Position numbers and translations under genes: made by a program. Source: CATQHP01 sp965214915 (GTDB taxonomy: Bacteria; Acidobacteriota; Terriglobia; Bryobacterales; UBA6623). Taken from it: a stretch of 64,000 nucleotides of DNA. This document shows, piece by piece, positions 37,023 to 45,441 of this stretch (position 1 is its first letter; every line of letters starts with the position of its first letter). Below the pieces are notes generated by a model. That model had not been told where the DNA came from. It worked only from the letters and a program-made list of their open reading frames with translations, and searched no databases. Location of the stretch: positions 1,426,001 through 1,490,000 of the forward strand of contig CBDCCP010000002.1 in NCBI GenBank assembly GCA_965214915.1, written 5' to 3'.

Positions 37023-37247
37023 TCAAGTAGGTTTGGGAAGGGGCTGCGGGGACCACAGGCGGTCCTGTTGAATGAGAGCGTTGGCCAAGACAACGAGCTT
37101 GCGCACCGAGGCGGTGACGGCGGCCTTGTGCGGTTTGCCTTTTTGGCGTAACCGGCGGCGCTTTTTGCTCAGGTCCGGGTTACAGCGGATGGCCGCAACG
37201 GCGGGCATGTAGAGCAGGCGGCGGAGCCCGGGGCGATGGATTCAGCG
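37023..37247 (-). mobile_element. IS110-family transposase remnant (C-terminus)
   Basis: The minus strand reads RPGLRRLLYMPAVAAIRCNP, then KKRRRLRQKGKPHKAAVTAS and VRKLVVLANALIQQD, the typical C-terminal region of IS110/IS116/IS902 transposases. The frame stops at 37023 and is cut by a TGA upstream of 37247, so only the last 70 or so residues remain. The element is dead and marks the rearranged zone between the two sulfatase tails. Confidence 0.85.
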
Positions 37248-37516
37248 CAGGATATAGAGACGCTCGCGCAGGAGCGGCAGATGCTCTCGCTGTTACGCGA
37301 GACGATGGCAATGCTTCCAGACATGCGCCGTCAAGTCAGCGAACTGCGCGTGTATCGAGATTCTCCGCAGAAGAGACTGCTGAACGCCTGCGGGTCTCTC
37401 GCTCTAACGTAAATACCCGGATGAACCGTGCCGTCAAGCTGCTCGAGCGCCGCATCGATGCTCGCATCGACGAAAAGAAATTCGATCGGAAGCCAAGTCG
37501 CTCAGACTCAGATTAG
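37236..37516 (+). pseudogene. ECF-type sigma factor remnant with frameshift
   Basis: The plus strand reads QMLSLLRETMAMLPDMRRQV-SELRVYRD in one frame and then, one base out of frame, FSAEETAERLRVSRSNVNTR-MNRAVKLLERRI. Together these form a sigma-70 region 4 with its helix-turn-helix; a single lost base near 37360 (GATTC where GATTTC is expected) breaks it. The second frame ends at a TAG at 37514-37516, inside the edge of the inverted duplicate. Upstream region 2 is missing and replaced by the IS110 remnant. Confidence 0.8.
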
Positions 37517-37526
37517 CGTTCGCCGT

Positions 37527-38129
37527 TCACGAAGTTCTTGGCGCGCGATACACCAGTCTCGTCGGCATCATGAAGAAACCGGCCACCGTGGCCGGAGTCG
37601 TAATCAGTGCGGGAATGATGAATTTAGCGGACGGGGTTATATCTGACGTTCCAGGCCCCGCGTAGAGATAGCCTGTTATGACTGCGGTGGATATCCCGAT
37701 AACCCATCCCGTAGTTCTTTTTCTGAAAGGACGACGAACTCTAACGGTTGAAATCGCTCCTTTTTCAATTGTCCTTGTTGTTCCATCCTGGAAAAGAATA
37801 GTTATGGATGTGTCCGTGCTTGAACTGAAGAACCCCTTGACGTTGCGCTTTCCTCTGGGGGCTTCGTTCTTGAGCATCTTCACGCGCGTGATCTCGCCCG
37901 GAGACAATGCATGAATCCGATTCCAGTCACCGGCTTTCGGCAGATGCCCGGTATCTTGAGCGAAAGCAATGCCTGGACCAAGAGCCAGACTCAGCAACCA
38001 CACTCCTAACGGCCCGAAAGCCCGTCTGTGGGGCTCCCGCGGCGAGAACCTGCCAAGCTCATCGCCCGGAGGCGCCGCTGCGCCCGGTCGTACTCCCCCG
38101 ATCGGTTTCCTTCGGAGCGTGTTCGGCAT
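37527..38129 (-). CDS. small membrane protein of a three-copy family, copy B
   Basis: This 200-residue protein (ATG at 38129) is almost identical to the one at 15579-16175 apart from a block between the conserved GISTAVITG and GFFMMPTRLVYRAPRTS, where it reads YLYAGPGTSDITPSAKF. It has an N-terminal hydrophobic leader and two C-terminal hydrophobic segments. No domain is recognised. Unlike copy A, it lies in a zone of broken genes, so whether it is expressed is unclear; its frame is intact. Confidence 0.6.
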   Translation of the reverse strand: MPNTLRRKPIGGVRPGAAAPPGDELGRFSPREPHRRAFGPLGVWLLSLALGPGIAFAQDTGHLPKAGDWNRIHALSPGEITRVKMLKNEAPRGKRNVKGFFSSSTDTSITILFQDGTTRTIEKGAISTVRVRRPFRKRTTGWVIGISTAVITGYLYAGPGTSDITPSAKFIIPALITTPATVAGFFMMPTRLVYRAPRTS

Positions 38130-38345
38130 ACCTTTCAAGCTCACTCTATGGCGCCCATGCGTTCCTGGCAAATTTTTCGCCGGCCCGAAAGAATACCGAT
38201 TTCAGTGTTTCAGGTTGTTCCCGGTCAATCCGAGACTGAAATATCCGCTTTGGTGGGGATGGTTCGAGAGCGTATCGAGGGGGTTGGCCCTGAGCCGGCG
38301 CCGCCGGTCTCGGCGCCATGCCGCCAATCGCGCCCCGTCCGGCTT

Positions 38346-38580
38346 TTACTGCCTGCGCCGCACCGTTACGTACGGGCCCGCGGGCGTCGGGACTCCGCCG
38401 ACAATCGCTCTGACGGGAAGATTGCCGTCGCTTGCGCTGTCGGGAATCTTGACCACGAACTGCTGCAGCCCGGCGCAGCACGGAGCGGCCCCGGCGTAGA
38501 GCACGTCTTCGGAGGGAACGGGAATGCCGTCGATGGCGAAGGCCGCTTCGTTGACTGGACGCGCCAAGCCGTCCGATTCC
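38346..38580 (-). pseudogene. TIGR03437 domain fragment (tail of duplicated M36 protease)
   Basis: The frame reads GIPVPSEDVLYAGAAPCCAG-LQQFVVKIPDSASDGNLPV and ends with YVTVRRRQ and a stop, matching the last 75 or so residues of the M36 protease. Everything upstream of 38580 is missing and replaced by the second sulfatase tail. It cannot encode a working protease. Confidence 0.9.
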
Positions 38581-38592
38581 GGTAAAACCTGT

Positions 38593-38834
38593 TCCGCAAC
38601 ATCACCACGCACACTCCGCTGTTGCGGCCCCAGATCGTCTGCAATCGGCAGGGCATAGGCGAGGACACCCTGCGCGTCCCCTACCCTTTGCCGCGGCCGC
38701 GCGAGGAGTTTTTCGACCTCGACGCAGACCCCTTGGAAACGAAAAATCCGGCGGCCGATCCCCGTTTCGAGGGGCCGCTGCGGAGGCTCCGCTCGGAACT
38801 CGACCGCTGGTGGTTCGACGGACCGGATGCGTGA
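38593..38834 (+). pseudogene. sulfatase C-terminal fragment, second copy of the direct repeat
   Basis: This repeats 36733-36961 and continues to its own stop (FDGPDA then TGA at 38832-38834). It has no catalytic part. Since this ending looks like a natural sulfatase terminus while copy 1 ends in a different alanine- and glycine-rich tail, this copy may be the original end of the gene. Confidence 0.88.
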
Positions 38835-38940
38835 GCGGCCGGGGCGCGCTTCGAAAAACCGCCCCGCAGTGCGATCATGAGTCCGTGCAAAGCCGGCTCC
38901 TGCTCAAGACGCAGGCGCTGCCGAAAGGAGTCTGTCACGA

Positions 38941-39183
38941 ATGATCGATTGGTACACGAAAACGGTTCTCACCGTCATTGCTCTTTCCCTGCTCGCCCTG
39001 GCGCTGCGCGACACCGAAACGGCGCGGGCGCAAGGGACGATGGACGTGCGCATTGTTGACATCAGGTCTTCCGGCATCTCGGGCGAAATACCGGTGACGG
39101 TCGAAAACGGCTCTTTCGATCCGGTTTCCGTACGCATCGAAAGCAGTTCCTCCAGGCCGCTTCGCGTAGAAGTCGTCGACTGA
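38941..39183 (+). CDS. small secreted or membrane-anchored protein, unknown
   Basis: This 80-residue protein follows a good ribosome-binding site (AAAGGAG). An N-terminal hydrophobic segment (TVLTVIALSLLALALRDTETARA) acts as a signal or anchor, followed by a short beta-rich domain (MDVRIVDIRSSGISGEIPVT). No family is recognised. It stands alone between the sulfatase fragment and a converging gene. Confidence 0.7.
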   Translation: MIDWYTKTVLTVIALSLLALALRDTETARAQGTMDVRIVDIRSSGISGEIPVTVENGSFDPVSVRIESSSSRPLRVEVVD

Positions 39184-39200
39184 CCGATTGCCGCCGGCTG

Positions 39201-40661
39201 TTATCGGCGGAGGGTGGGCCGGGCGCGTCCCGGGGCGGTCGGCTTCAGCGTCGGCTTGACCTCGAGGCGCAGCTTCTTGGCGAAGTCGATCGCCTCGCGC
39301 TTGCCGGCGTCCGGGTCGTTGTGGATGACGACGATGCCGCCGGCCCCGGCCTCCATGAGCTGCGGCCGCCGGTTGTTGATCTTGACCGCGTAAGTTTCGC
39401 CGGGATTCAGACCGATCAGATAGACCTTGCCGTTCGTCAGGGAGTTGGCGTCCGGCTTGGGCAGCGCGAGCGTAAGCTTTGCGGGAAGGTTCAAGGGAAC
39501 GACGGCGGCGCCCGGAAACAACAGCGGCGCCTGCCGGTCGGCGGCGCTGACTCTTGCGGCCTTTCCGTCGGCTGCGATCTCGAGCCGCCCTTCCACGTAC
39601 CCCATCCAGAAGCCGTCGTTCTCCCAGTCGCTTCTTCCGAACAAGCGCCCCCGAAGCTTGTCGTGCGCCAACAGCGGCGCAGACTGGGGCGGGAGTCCCG
39701 GCAGATACGGATTCACCCAAAGAAACTCGTAGAGCGCGCCCGGCGGCAAGAGCAGCGAGTAGCTATCGTTGCGAATCCAGCCCTGGATGAATTGAAACTC
39801 GCGGCTGTTGGCTTCGTAGGCCACCAGCAGCATCTCGGCGATGCGGTAAAGCGGCGCCTGGGCGCGCGCCCGGTCTTCGTCGCCGCGAAAGACCGCGGGC
39901 CGCCGCGCCCGGCCTTGGGGAGTGTCGATAACGAACGGGTAGTAGCTGAGCAGGCGGGTTTCGGCCAAGGTGCGGAAAACCGCAGGCGCGCGGCTCCACG
40001 GGTCGATATCGAGGTTGTGGCGGAGCGCATGACACGCTTCGAGCACCGCGATGAGCGCCGCGCCGTCGTCCACAAGCTCGCCTCGCTCGAGCGGCGCTTC
40101 GACATCGGCCTTCCAGTGGACGCGGAGCAACTGCGCCAGCGCGGGCTCGGAACCTTTCCAGTCGCCGGCCAGCGCGATCGCGGCGAGCAAGCCCGAGCGG
40201 ATCAGGCCGACATCGAGATTGGCTTGCGGCAACAGGGTTTCCAGAGCATTGGCCAAGGCGTTGCGCAGCGCCTTCTGCTCTTGCGGGTCGGACGCATCGT
40301 GCAGCCAGTCGTAAACAAGCGCCGCATGACGCAGCTCGGCGGCGTTGTCGATGCCCTTGGCGGCCGGCGCCCGCGACCACGCCAGCGCCGATTGCCGCGC
40401 CTGCTCATTTCTCTGGAGCCGAAACAGCAGGGCGTCCAACAGAGGTTTTTCCGGAAAGGGCGCTCCGCTCTCGACAAGCTCCGTCAGTGTCTGCCAGCGC
40501 AGGGAGTTGCGCTCGATTTCCCGCTGCAAGCGGGTCAAGCGGCCGGCATCGAGAAAAAGTCGCGGGCGGTCGTTATAGACGCGGTATTCCGCCTGCGAGA
40601 AAGCCGCGGGAACGCAGGCCGCGGCGGCAAGCAGACCGGCGACGACTCTCTGCATCCGCAT
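39201..40661 (-). CDS. secreted heparinase/alginate lyase-like alpha-toroid protein
   Basis: This 486-residue protein has a signal peptide (VVAGLLAAAACVPAAFS). The mature start RPRLFLDAGRLTRLQREIER resembles the opening of heparinase II/III-like and alginate lyase-like proteins, and the following helices (LRHAALVYDWLHDASDPQEQ) fit the alpha/alpha toroid. The C-terminal third is beta-rich with GLNPGETYAVKINNRR. I see no clear catalytic Tyr/His pair, so it may bind or process polysaccharide, or be inactive. The last 20 residues are basic and proline-rich. Confidence 0.6.
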   Translation of the reverse strand: MRMQRVVAGLLAAAACVPAAFSQAEYRVYNDRPRLFLDAGRLTRLQREIERNSLRWQTLTELVESGAPFPEKPLLDALLFRLQRNEQARQSALAWSRAPAAKGIDNAAELRHAALVYDWLHDASDPQEQKALRNALANALETLLPQANLDVGLIRSGLLAAIALAGDWKGSEPALAQLLRVHWKADVEAPLERGELVDDGAALIAVLEACHALRHNLDIDPWSRAPAVFRTLAETRLLSYYPFVIDTPQGRARRPAVFRGDEDRARAQAPLYRIAEMLLVAYEANSREFQFIQGWIRNDSYSLLLPPGALYEFLWVNPYLPGLPPQSAPLLAHDKLRGRLFGRSDWENDGFWMGYVEGRLEIAADGKAARVSAADRQAPLLFPGAAVVPLNLPAKLTLALPKPDANSLTNGKVYLIGLNPGETYAVKINNRRPQLMEAGAGGIVVIHNDPDAGKREAIDFAKKLRLEVKPTLKPTAPGRARPTLRR

Positions 40662-40713
40662 CGGATTTTATTTTACGCGCGGCCGAAACGGCAGGGATGG
40701 GGAAAATAGGGGT

Positions 40714-40971
40714 GTGGAGTTCGGCGAGGCTTGGGCGCGCGTAGCGGAGCTTGCGGGGGAGGAGTTCCGCTTGGGGCCGGGGGAGCGGTTCACCTACACG
40801 TTCAAGCGCACCTTCGTTGTTGTCTCCCCCAGCGGGCTTTCGCTGCCGAAAACCAACTTCCGCAAGGTATTTCTGCAGGGGAGCGATGCCGGCGTACAAG
40901 GCCGCAGGCACATCCGCGCGATTCTCGAGGATCCGCGGGTAGCGTCTCGAATGCGTGAAACCAAGCCGTAA
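40714..40971 (+). CDS. small conserved-looking protein, unknown function
   Basis: This 85-residue protein starts at a GTG and reads as a compact soluble domain: GPGERFTYTFKRTFVVVSPS, GLSLPKTNFRKVFLQ and HIRAILEDPRVASRM. The order of a beta-hairpin, a GLSLP motif and a terminal IRAILxDPR helix resembles small uncharacterised bacterial proteins, but I cannot name the family. It precedes the subtilase gene by 58 bases on the same strand. Confidence 0.5.
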   Translation: MEFGEAWARVAELAGEEFRLGPGERFTYTFKRTFVVVSPSGLSLPKTNFRKVFLQGSDAGVQGRRHIRAILEDPRVASRMRETKP

Positions 40972-41029
40972 ACCGCTGCATCGTAAAGGATTCGGAAGCG
41001 CCCGCGGGCGTTGGAGTGGAGGTCTCAAG

Positions 41030-44000
41030 ATGATTCGACCGATTGCGCGTTGGTGGATTGCAGGGATTGTCCTGGCGTGGATCCCCTGCGCCGCGGCCGA
41101 GCGTGAAGCCGTCCGGCGCAGCTACACCGTCGTTCTCGACGCTCCCTCGACCGGACAGATGCTCAGCGCCGGACGCGGGAAGAGCGCACGCAAAGCGCCG
41201 GCAAAGGTGGCGGCGTCTTCGACGGCAAGCCTGCGCGTTGCAGTCGAACGCTCGCAAGTCCCCGTCAAGGCGGCGATCGCCGCGAATCGGGTACGCGTTG
41301 CCGGATCGGTGCAGAACGTGCTGAATGCCGTGTTCGTCGAGGCGACCGTCGAGCAGGCGCGCGCTTTGGGCGCAATCCCCGGAGTCAAGCGGGTCGTGCG
41401 CAACCGGCGGTTCAAGCTGATGCTGAACTCGCTCTCGGAGATCGTCGGCGCGGGCGAGGCGCGCCGGCTGATCGGCGGCTCGGAGGCGGCCGGCGCGGGC
41501 GTGCGCATTGCGGTCATCGACACGGGCATCGACCCGGACCACCCGGCTTTCGACGACCCCTCGCTTGCGCCGCCGGCGGGTTTTCCCAAGGGGCGCCCGC
41601 AAGACATCGCCTTTACGAACAACAAAATCATCGCGGCGCGCAGCTACGTTCATTTGCTGAGTCCGCAAGTGTCGAATGCTGAAGACGCCGCCTTTTCTCG
41701 GCCCGACGACCCGACGCCCCGCGACCGCATCGGCCACGGCACGGCGGTCGCCATGATCGCCGCGGGGAAGCGCGTTGCGTCGCCCGCCGGAGATCTCGAA
41801 GGCGTAGCGCCGAAGGCTTTTCTCGGCAATTACAAAGTCTTCGGCTCGCCCGACGTCAACGAGTTCACGAACGACAACGCCGTCCTCGCGGCGATCGACG
41901 ACGCGGTTACGGACGAGATGGATATCCTCAGTATCGGCTTCGGCGCGCCGGCGCAATTCCCCTGGAACGAAGCCGGGCCGGCCTGCTCCGACGACCCCGA
42001 TATTCTTTGCGATCCGGTGGCCTTCGCCGTGCAAAGCGCGGTGCTCGACTTCGGGCTGGTCGTTGTGGCGGCAGCGGGCAATGCGGGCTCCTTCGGCGAG
42101 CAACATTTTCCGGCAAGGAATACGATCGGCAGCCCGGCCACGGCGCCGGACGCGATCGCCGTAGCGGCAACGGTAAACGCGCGTCGGCTTACGGAAAGCG
42201 TCCTTTTCGGCGGCGCGACGGCCACGGCCGTAGCGGGGACGGGACCCGAATTGCTCCAACCGCTTACCGCTCCGGGAATGCTCGCATCCGCAGCCGGCGA
42301 CGCGGCGGGCTGCGCGGCGTTCCCCGCCGGCGCCCTGACGGGCGCGGTCGCGCTCATCGAGCGCGGAGGCTGCGGTTTCGAGGCGAAAGTGGAAAACGCG
42401 GATGCGGCCGGCGCAGCCGGAGTCGTCGTCAGCAACATCGCGGGCAACGACGAGCCGTTTCTGATGATCGGGCTGGAGACAACGGATATTCCCGCGTATA
42501 TGATCGGCGCCGCGGACGGCGCGGCGCTGGCCGGCCTGTTGGCTGTATCGACCGTCGATGTCACGCTGGACCCGACTCTATATACAAGCGACGTCGCCTG
42601 GGATCAAGTCGCGCCGTTCAGCTCGCGCGGACCCAGCCCCGGGCTGAACCTGAAGCCCGACATCGCGGCGCCCGGCGCCTTCGTCTACTCCGCCGCGCAA
42701 AGATTGGACGCCAACGGCGACACGTTCCATCCATCCGGCTTCGCGCAGGTGGACGGCACGAGTTTTGCCGTCCCGGTCATCGCCGGCGCGGCCGCGCTGG
42801 TCTGGCAGGCGAACCCGACGTTCACGGCGCCCGAGGTCAAGTCCGCCCTGGTCAACACTGCGCTCCAGGATGTCGTCGAAGACGGCGGCGCGGCGCGCGT
42901 CGGCTCGGTCGGTGGCGGGTTGGTTCACATGCCGTCGGCGTTGGAGCCCATCGCGACGGTCGAGCCCGCGACGGTGAGCTTCGGCTGGCTGCCGGACGAA
43001 ACGTTTCCCGTCGAACGGGAGATTTTCGTCACCAACCGGGGGGCCGCAGCGCAGTCTTACCGCGTCGTTGTCGAGCCGCGCGACCCGGACTCGATCGCCC
43101 GCGTGCTCATCGACGGGGCGGCGCAGGTCTCTTTTCAACTGGAGTCCACTCGCGAACCCAACGACTACGGTCGCCGTCTGATCGTCAGCCTCGACGGCGG
43201 CATGCCCGCGCCCGGCTCGTACGAAGGCAAGCTGCGCGTGACGCGGGATAGCGGCGGCGCCGACCTGCTGGTTCCTTATCTCTACGTCGTCGGCGACAAC
43301 GCGCCGCACAACTCGTTTGCCCTGGCCGGAACCGGCGTAATCGGCACGGCGGGCGAGCAGAATCCCGAGCTTTTGCTCGCGAAAGTGGTCGACCGGCACG
43401 GAGCGCCGGTAGCCGGCTTGCCGATGGATTTCACCGCCGTGAGCGGAGGCGGCGCGATTTACGCGGCCGACTCCCAAACCGATCTGTTCGGCGTGATCGC
43501 CGCCGACGTGGACTTGGGGCCGGCGCCCGGAGCGCAAAATTTCAGCGTGACCGGCGGCGGCCTGACCGTTCCCTTCTTCAACGCGGCCAGACCCAAGCCG
43601 ACAATTGCGGCGATTGTCAACGGCGCCGGTTTCGCCGCGGACCGCCCGGTTGCGCCGGGCTCGATCGCCACAATATTCGGGGATGCGTTGGCGGATTACG
43701 CGGGTTCTCTGCGCGGTTTGCCCCTGCCGCTGGCGCTCAAGCATACCGCGGTGACGTTCGATTTCCCGGAAAACAACCTGAGCGCCGCGGGGCGGCTGTT
43801 CTTCGTCAGCGACGGGCAAATCAACGTTCATATCCCCTGGGAATTCGCCGGGCTGAATTTCGCGCTTGTGAAAGTGCGCATCGGCGATTCCTACAGCGAG
43901 ACCGTTTCACTCGACCTGGCCGACTCCGCGCCCGGTATTTTCGACTACAACTCCGGCGGTATGCGCTTCGGCATCGTTACGCACGCCGACGGCTCTCTCG

Positions 44001-44311
44001 CGACGCCTTCCCATCCGGCCCGAGCCGGCGAAACCGTGGTGCTCTACATGACTGGAAACGGTCCGCTGGACACCGCGCAGACGACGGGAGAAGCGGCCTC
44101 GACGACAAGCCTGGCGCGCACCAGGCAACTGCCCGTAGCGCGCATCGGCGGGCGGGAGGCGCCGGTCGTTTTCTCCGGCTTGACGCCGGGGTTCGTCGGC
44201 CTCTATCAGGTGAATGCGACGATACCCGACGGCCTGCCGAGCGGCAACCTGGAACTGACGGTTACGGCGAACGGCATCGCCAGCAACACGGTGCTGCTGC
44301 CGGTGCAATAA
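41030..44311 (+). CDS. secreted subtilase (S8) with PA insert and TIGR03437 tail
   Basis: The ATG at 41030 follows GGAGG and begins a signal peptide (RWWIAGIVLAWIPCAAA), giving 1093 residues; an in-frame ATG 75 bases upstream lacks these. The catalytic triad is D164 (AVIDTGIDPDHP), H236 (RIGHGTAVA) and S578 (DGTSFAVPV), so the protease should be active. A PA-type insert (VALIERGGCGFEAKVENADAAG) lies between H and S, as in large extracellular subtilases. A fibronectin-like region follows, then the Solibacter C-terminal domain (VAPGSIATIFGDALADYAG) over about the last 230 residues. It is the second protease in the window with this tail. Confidence 0.93.
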   Translation: MIRPIARWWIAGIVLAWIPCAAAEREAVRRSYTVVLDAPSTGQMLSAGRGKSARKAPAKVAASSTASLRVAVERSQVPVKAAIAANRVRVAGSVQNVLNAVFVEATVEQARALGAIPGVKRVVRNRRFKLMLNSLSEIVGAGEARRLIGGSEAAGAGVRIAVIDTGIDPDHPAFDDPSLAPPAGFPKGRPQDIAFTNNKIIAARSYVHLLSPQVSNAEDAAFSRPDDPTPRDRIGHGTAVAMIAAGKRVASPAGDLEGVAPKAFLGNYKVFGSPDVNEFTNDNAVLAAIDDAVTDEMDILSIGFGAPAQFPWNEAGPACSDDPDILCDPVAFAVQSAVLDFGLVVVAAAGNAGSFGEQHFPARNTIGSPATAPDAIAVAATVNARRLTESVLFGGATATAVAGTGPELLQPLTAPGMLASAAGDAAGCAAFPAGALTGAVALIERGGCGFEAKVENADAAGAAGVVVSNIAGNDEPFLMIGLETTDIPAYMIGAADGAALAGLLAVSTVDVTLDPTLYTSDVAWDQVAPFSSRGPSPGLNLKPDIAAPGAFVYSAAQRLDANGDTFHPSGFAQVDGTSFAVPVIAGAAALVWQANPTFTAPEVKSALVNTALQDVVEDGGAARVGSVGGGLVHMPSALEPIATVEPATVSFGWLPDETFPVEREIFVTNRGAAAQSYRVVVEPRDPDSIARVLIDGAAQVSFQLESTREPNDYGRRLIVSLDGGMPAPGSYEGKLRVTRDSGGADLLVPYLYVVGDNAPHNSFALAGTGVIGTAGEQNPELLLAKVVDRHGAPVAGLPMDFTAVSGGGAIYAADSQTDLFGVIAADVDLGPAPGAQNFSVTGGGLTVPFFNAARPKPTIAAIVNGAGFAADRPVAPGSIATIFGDALADYAGSLRGLPLPLALKHTAVTFDFPENNLSAAGRLFFVSDGQINVHIPWEFAGLNFALVKVRIGDSYSETVSLDLADSAPGIFDYNSGGMRFGIVTHADGSLATPSHPARAGETVVLYMTGNGPLDTAQTTGEAASTTSLARTRQLPVARIGGREAPVVFSGLTPGFVGLYQVNATIPDGLPSGNLELTVTANGIASNTVLLPVQ

Positions 44312-44314
44312 CTG

Positions 44315-44974
44315 CTATTTCCGTCCGCCAAGCTTTTCGCCCGGCCGCAGGAGCGTCGGACGTTTGTCCTTGTACTCGGTTTCCTTCGCCGTCTGCTTCG
44401 CGCGGTCGCGGTCAACGTCTTTCTTGCGCGAGGCGGACATCGTGGCTTCGCGGCGCTGCTGCTCCTGCCGGTCTTCCTGGAGCACGACACGCCTGCGGTC
44501 GCCGAGATCTTGCGCCGAAAGCTCGATGCTGTCCCTGGTCATCTCAATGGCGTCTTCGAGAACGAACTCATAACGCCACAAATCGTCCGGCTCGGCCTGT
44601 TGCAATTTTTCGAGGCGCGCCAGAAATTTCTGCTCGCTGTCGATGAGCCCTTCAAACGCCTTATCCATGTCGAGATTGCGGGCGAGAGCGTCGTCGATGA
44701 CGGTATCGACGGCTTCGATAATGCGGCTGTACTCTTCCAGGTTGCGGTGGAGCTTCGCTCCTCTGCCAGCCTCCTGGACGGCCAACAACTGATCGATCAA
44801 CTCCAACCTCAACGATGCAAATTTGAGATAGGCGGCGATCCGCTCTTTGGGTTTCTGATTGTCGCGGAGGACGTCGATCTCATAGTCGGTCAGAAATTCC
44901 TTGCCGCCTCCGATCTCCTGCGCCCCGAGCGGCGCAAGCAGCAGCGCAATCAGCGGCAGAACGTGTAGTCTCAT
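44315..44974 (-). CDS. secreted helical protein, unknown function
   Basis: This 219-residue protein has a signal peptide (HVLPLIALLLAPLGA) and is almost entirely helical and charged (RIAAYLKFASLRLELIDQLL), with a lysine- and arginine-rich C-terminus that may be unstructured. I chose the ATG at 44974, preceded by GAGG; a GTG at 44989 overlaps the upstream stop and is possible. No family is recognised. It is the third gene of a coupled TPR operon, so it probably works with its two neighbours outside the cytoplasm. Confidence 0.7.
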   Translation of the reverse strand: MRLHVLPLIALLLAPLGAQEIGGGKEFLTDYEIDVLRDNQKPKERIAAYLKFASLRLELIDQLLAVQEAGRGAKLHRNLEEYSRIIEAVDTVIDDALARNLDMDKAFEGLIDSEQKFLARLEKLQQAEPDDLWRYEFVLEDAIEMTRDSIELSAQDLGDRRRVVLQEDRQEQQRREATMSASRKKDVDRDRAKQTAKETEYKDKRPTLLRPGEKLGGRK

Positions 44975-44985
44975 CGCGGGCAACC

Positions 44986-45441
44986 TCACTTCGATTTGCG
45001 GCTCATGATGGCGAGCAGCAGTTTGCTGTTTACCGTCTCGATACCGGCAATCAAGTCATCGAGTTCCCGCTGCTCGTCGTAATCGAGCTCCCGCTGCGCT
45101 TCCTTGAGCTTGGCGGCGAGCTTGCGGGTTTGAATTTCGGCGCGCTTGAAATGCTTGGGGTTGCGCCGCGCGTGCTTTCCGGTTGCCTCGAGCGCCGCCC
45201 AGGACAACTCCACGGCCGCTGCGATTTCTTGCACCGAGCCTCGCGCCCGGCCGCTCTCGCCGTCCAGATAGGCATCGACGACGGGACGCACCTGAGCATG
45301 CGCGAACTCCAGGGCGAGCCGCGAACGCCGCTCGAGATTCGGCTCGGCCTCGATGGAAGCCAACGTTGGCGCCGCCGCATAGGCCCCGCCGGCGAGCACG
45401 GCAAGGGCAAGCGCCGCGGCCCATTGGATACGGGTCTTCAT
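44986..45441 (-). CDS. small secreted helical protein, unknown function
   Basis: The ATG at 45441 overlaps the TPR gene stop by four bases (ATGA) and begins a signal peptide (WAAALALAVLAGGAYAAA), giving 151 residues. The rest is helical (RRSRLALEFAHAQVRPVVDAYLDG) and ends in a coiled-coil-like segment (EIQTRKLAAKLKEAQRELDY). No domain is recognised. It is coupled on both sides. Confidence 0.72.
   Translation of the reverse strand: MKTRIQWAAALALAVLAGGAYAAAPTLASIEAEPNLERRSRLALEFAHAQVRPVVDAYLDGESGRARGSVQEIAAAVELSWAALEATGKHARRNPKHFKRAEIQTRKLAAKLKEAQRELDYDEQRELDDLIAGIETVNSKLLLAIMSRKSK

Larger units (their letters stand above)
37513..38580 (-). repeat. inverted duplication, copy B
   Basis: This is the reverse-oriented copy of 15128-16189, some 21 kb away. 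It carries the whole small membrane gene and the last 75 or so codons of the protease tail. Identity is near complete through the small gene's first two thirds and the noncoding gap, but 37581-37671 (91 bases) is unrelated to the matching 85 bases of copy A. Confidence 0.92.

Noticed and set aside
36733..38821. Direct repeat as a transposon target-site duplication
   Set aside because: 229 bases is far longer than any known target duplication, and IS110 elements do not make long ones.
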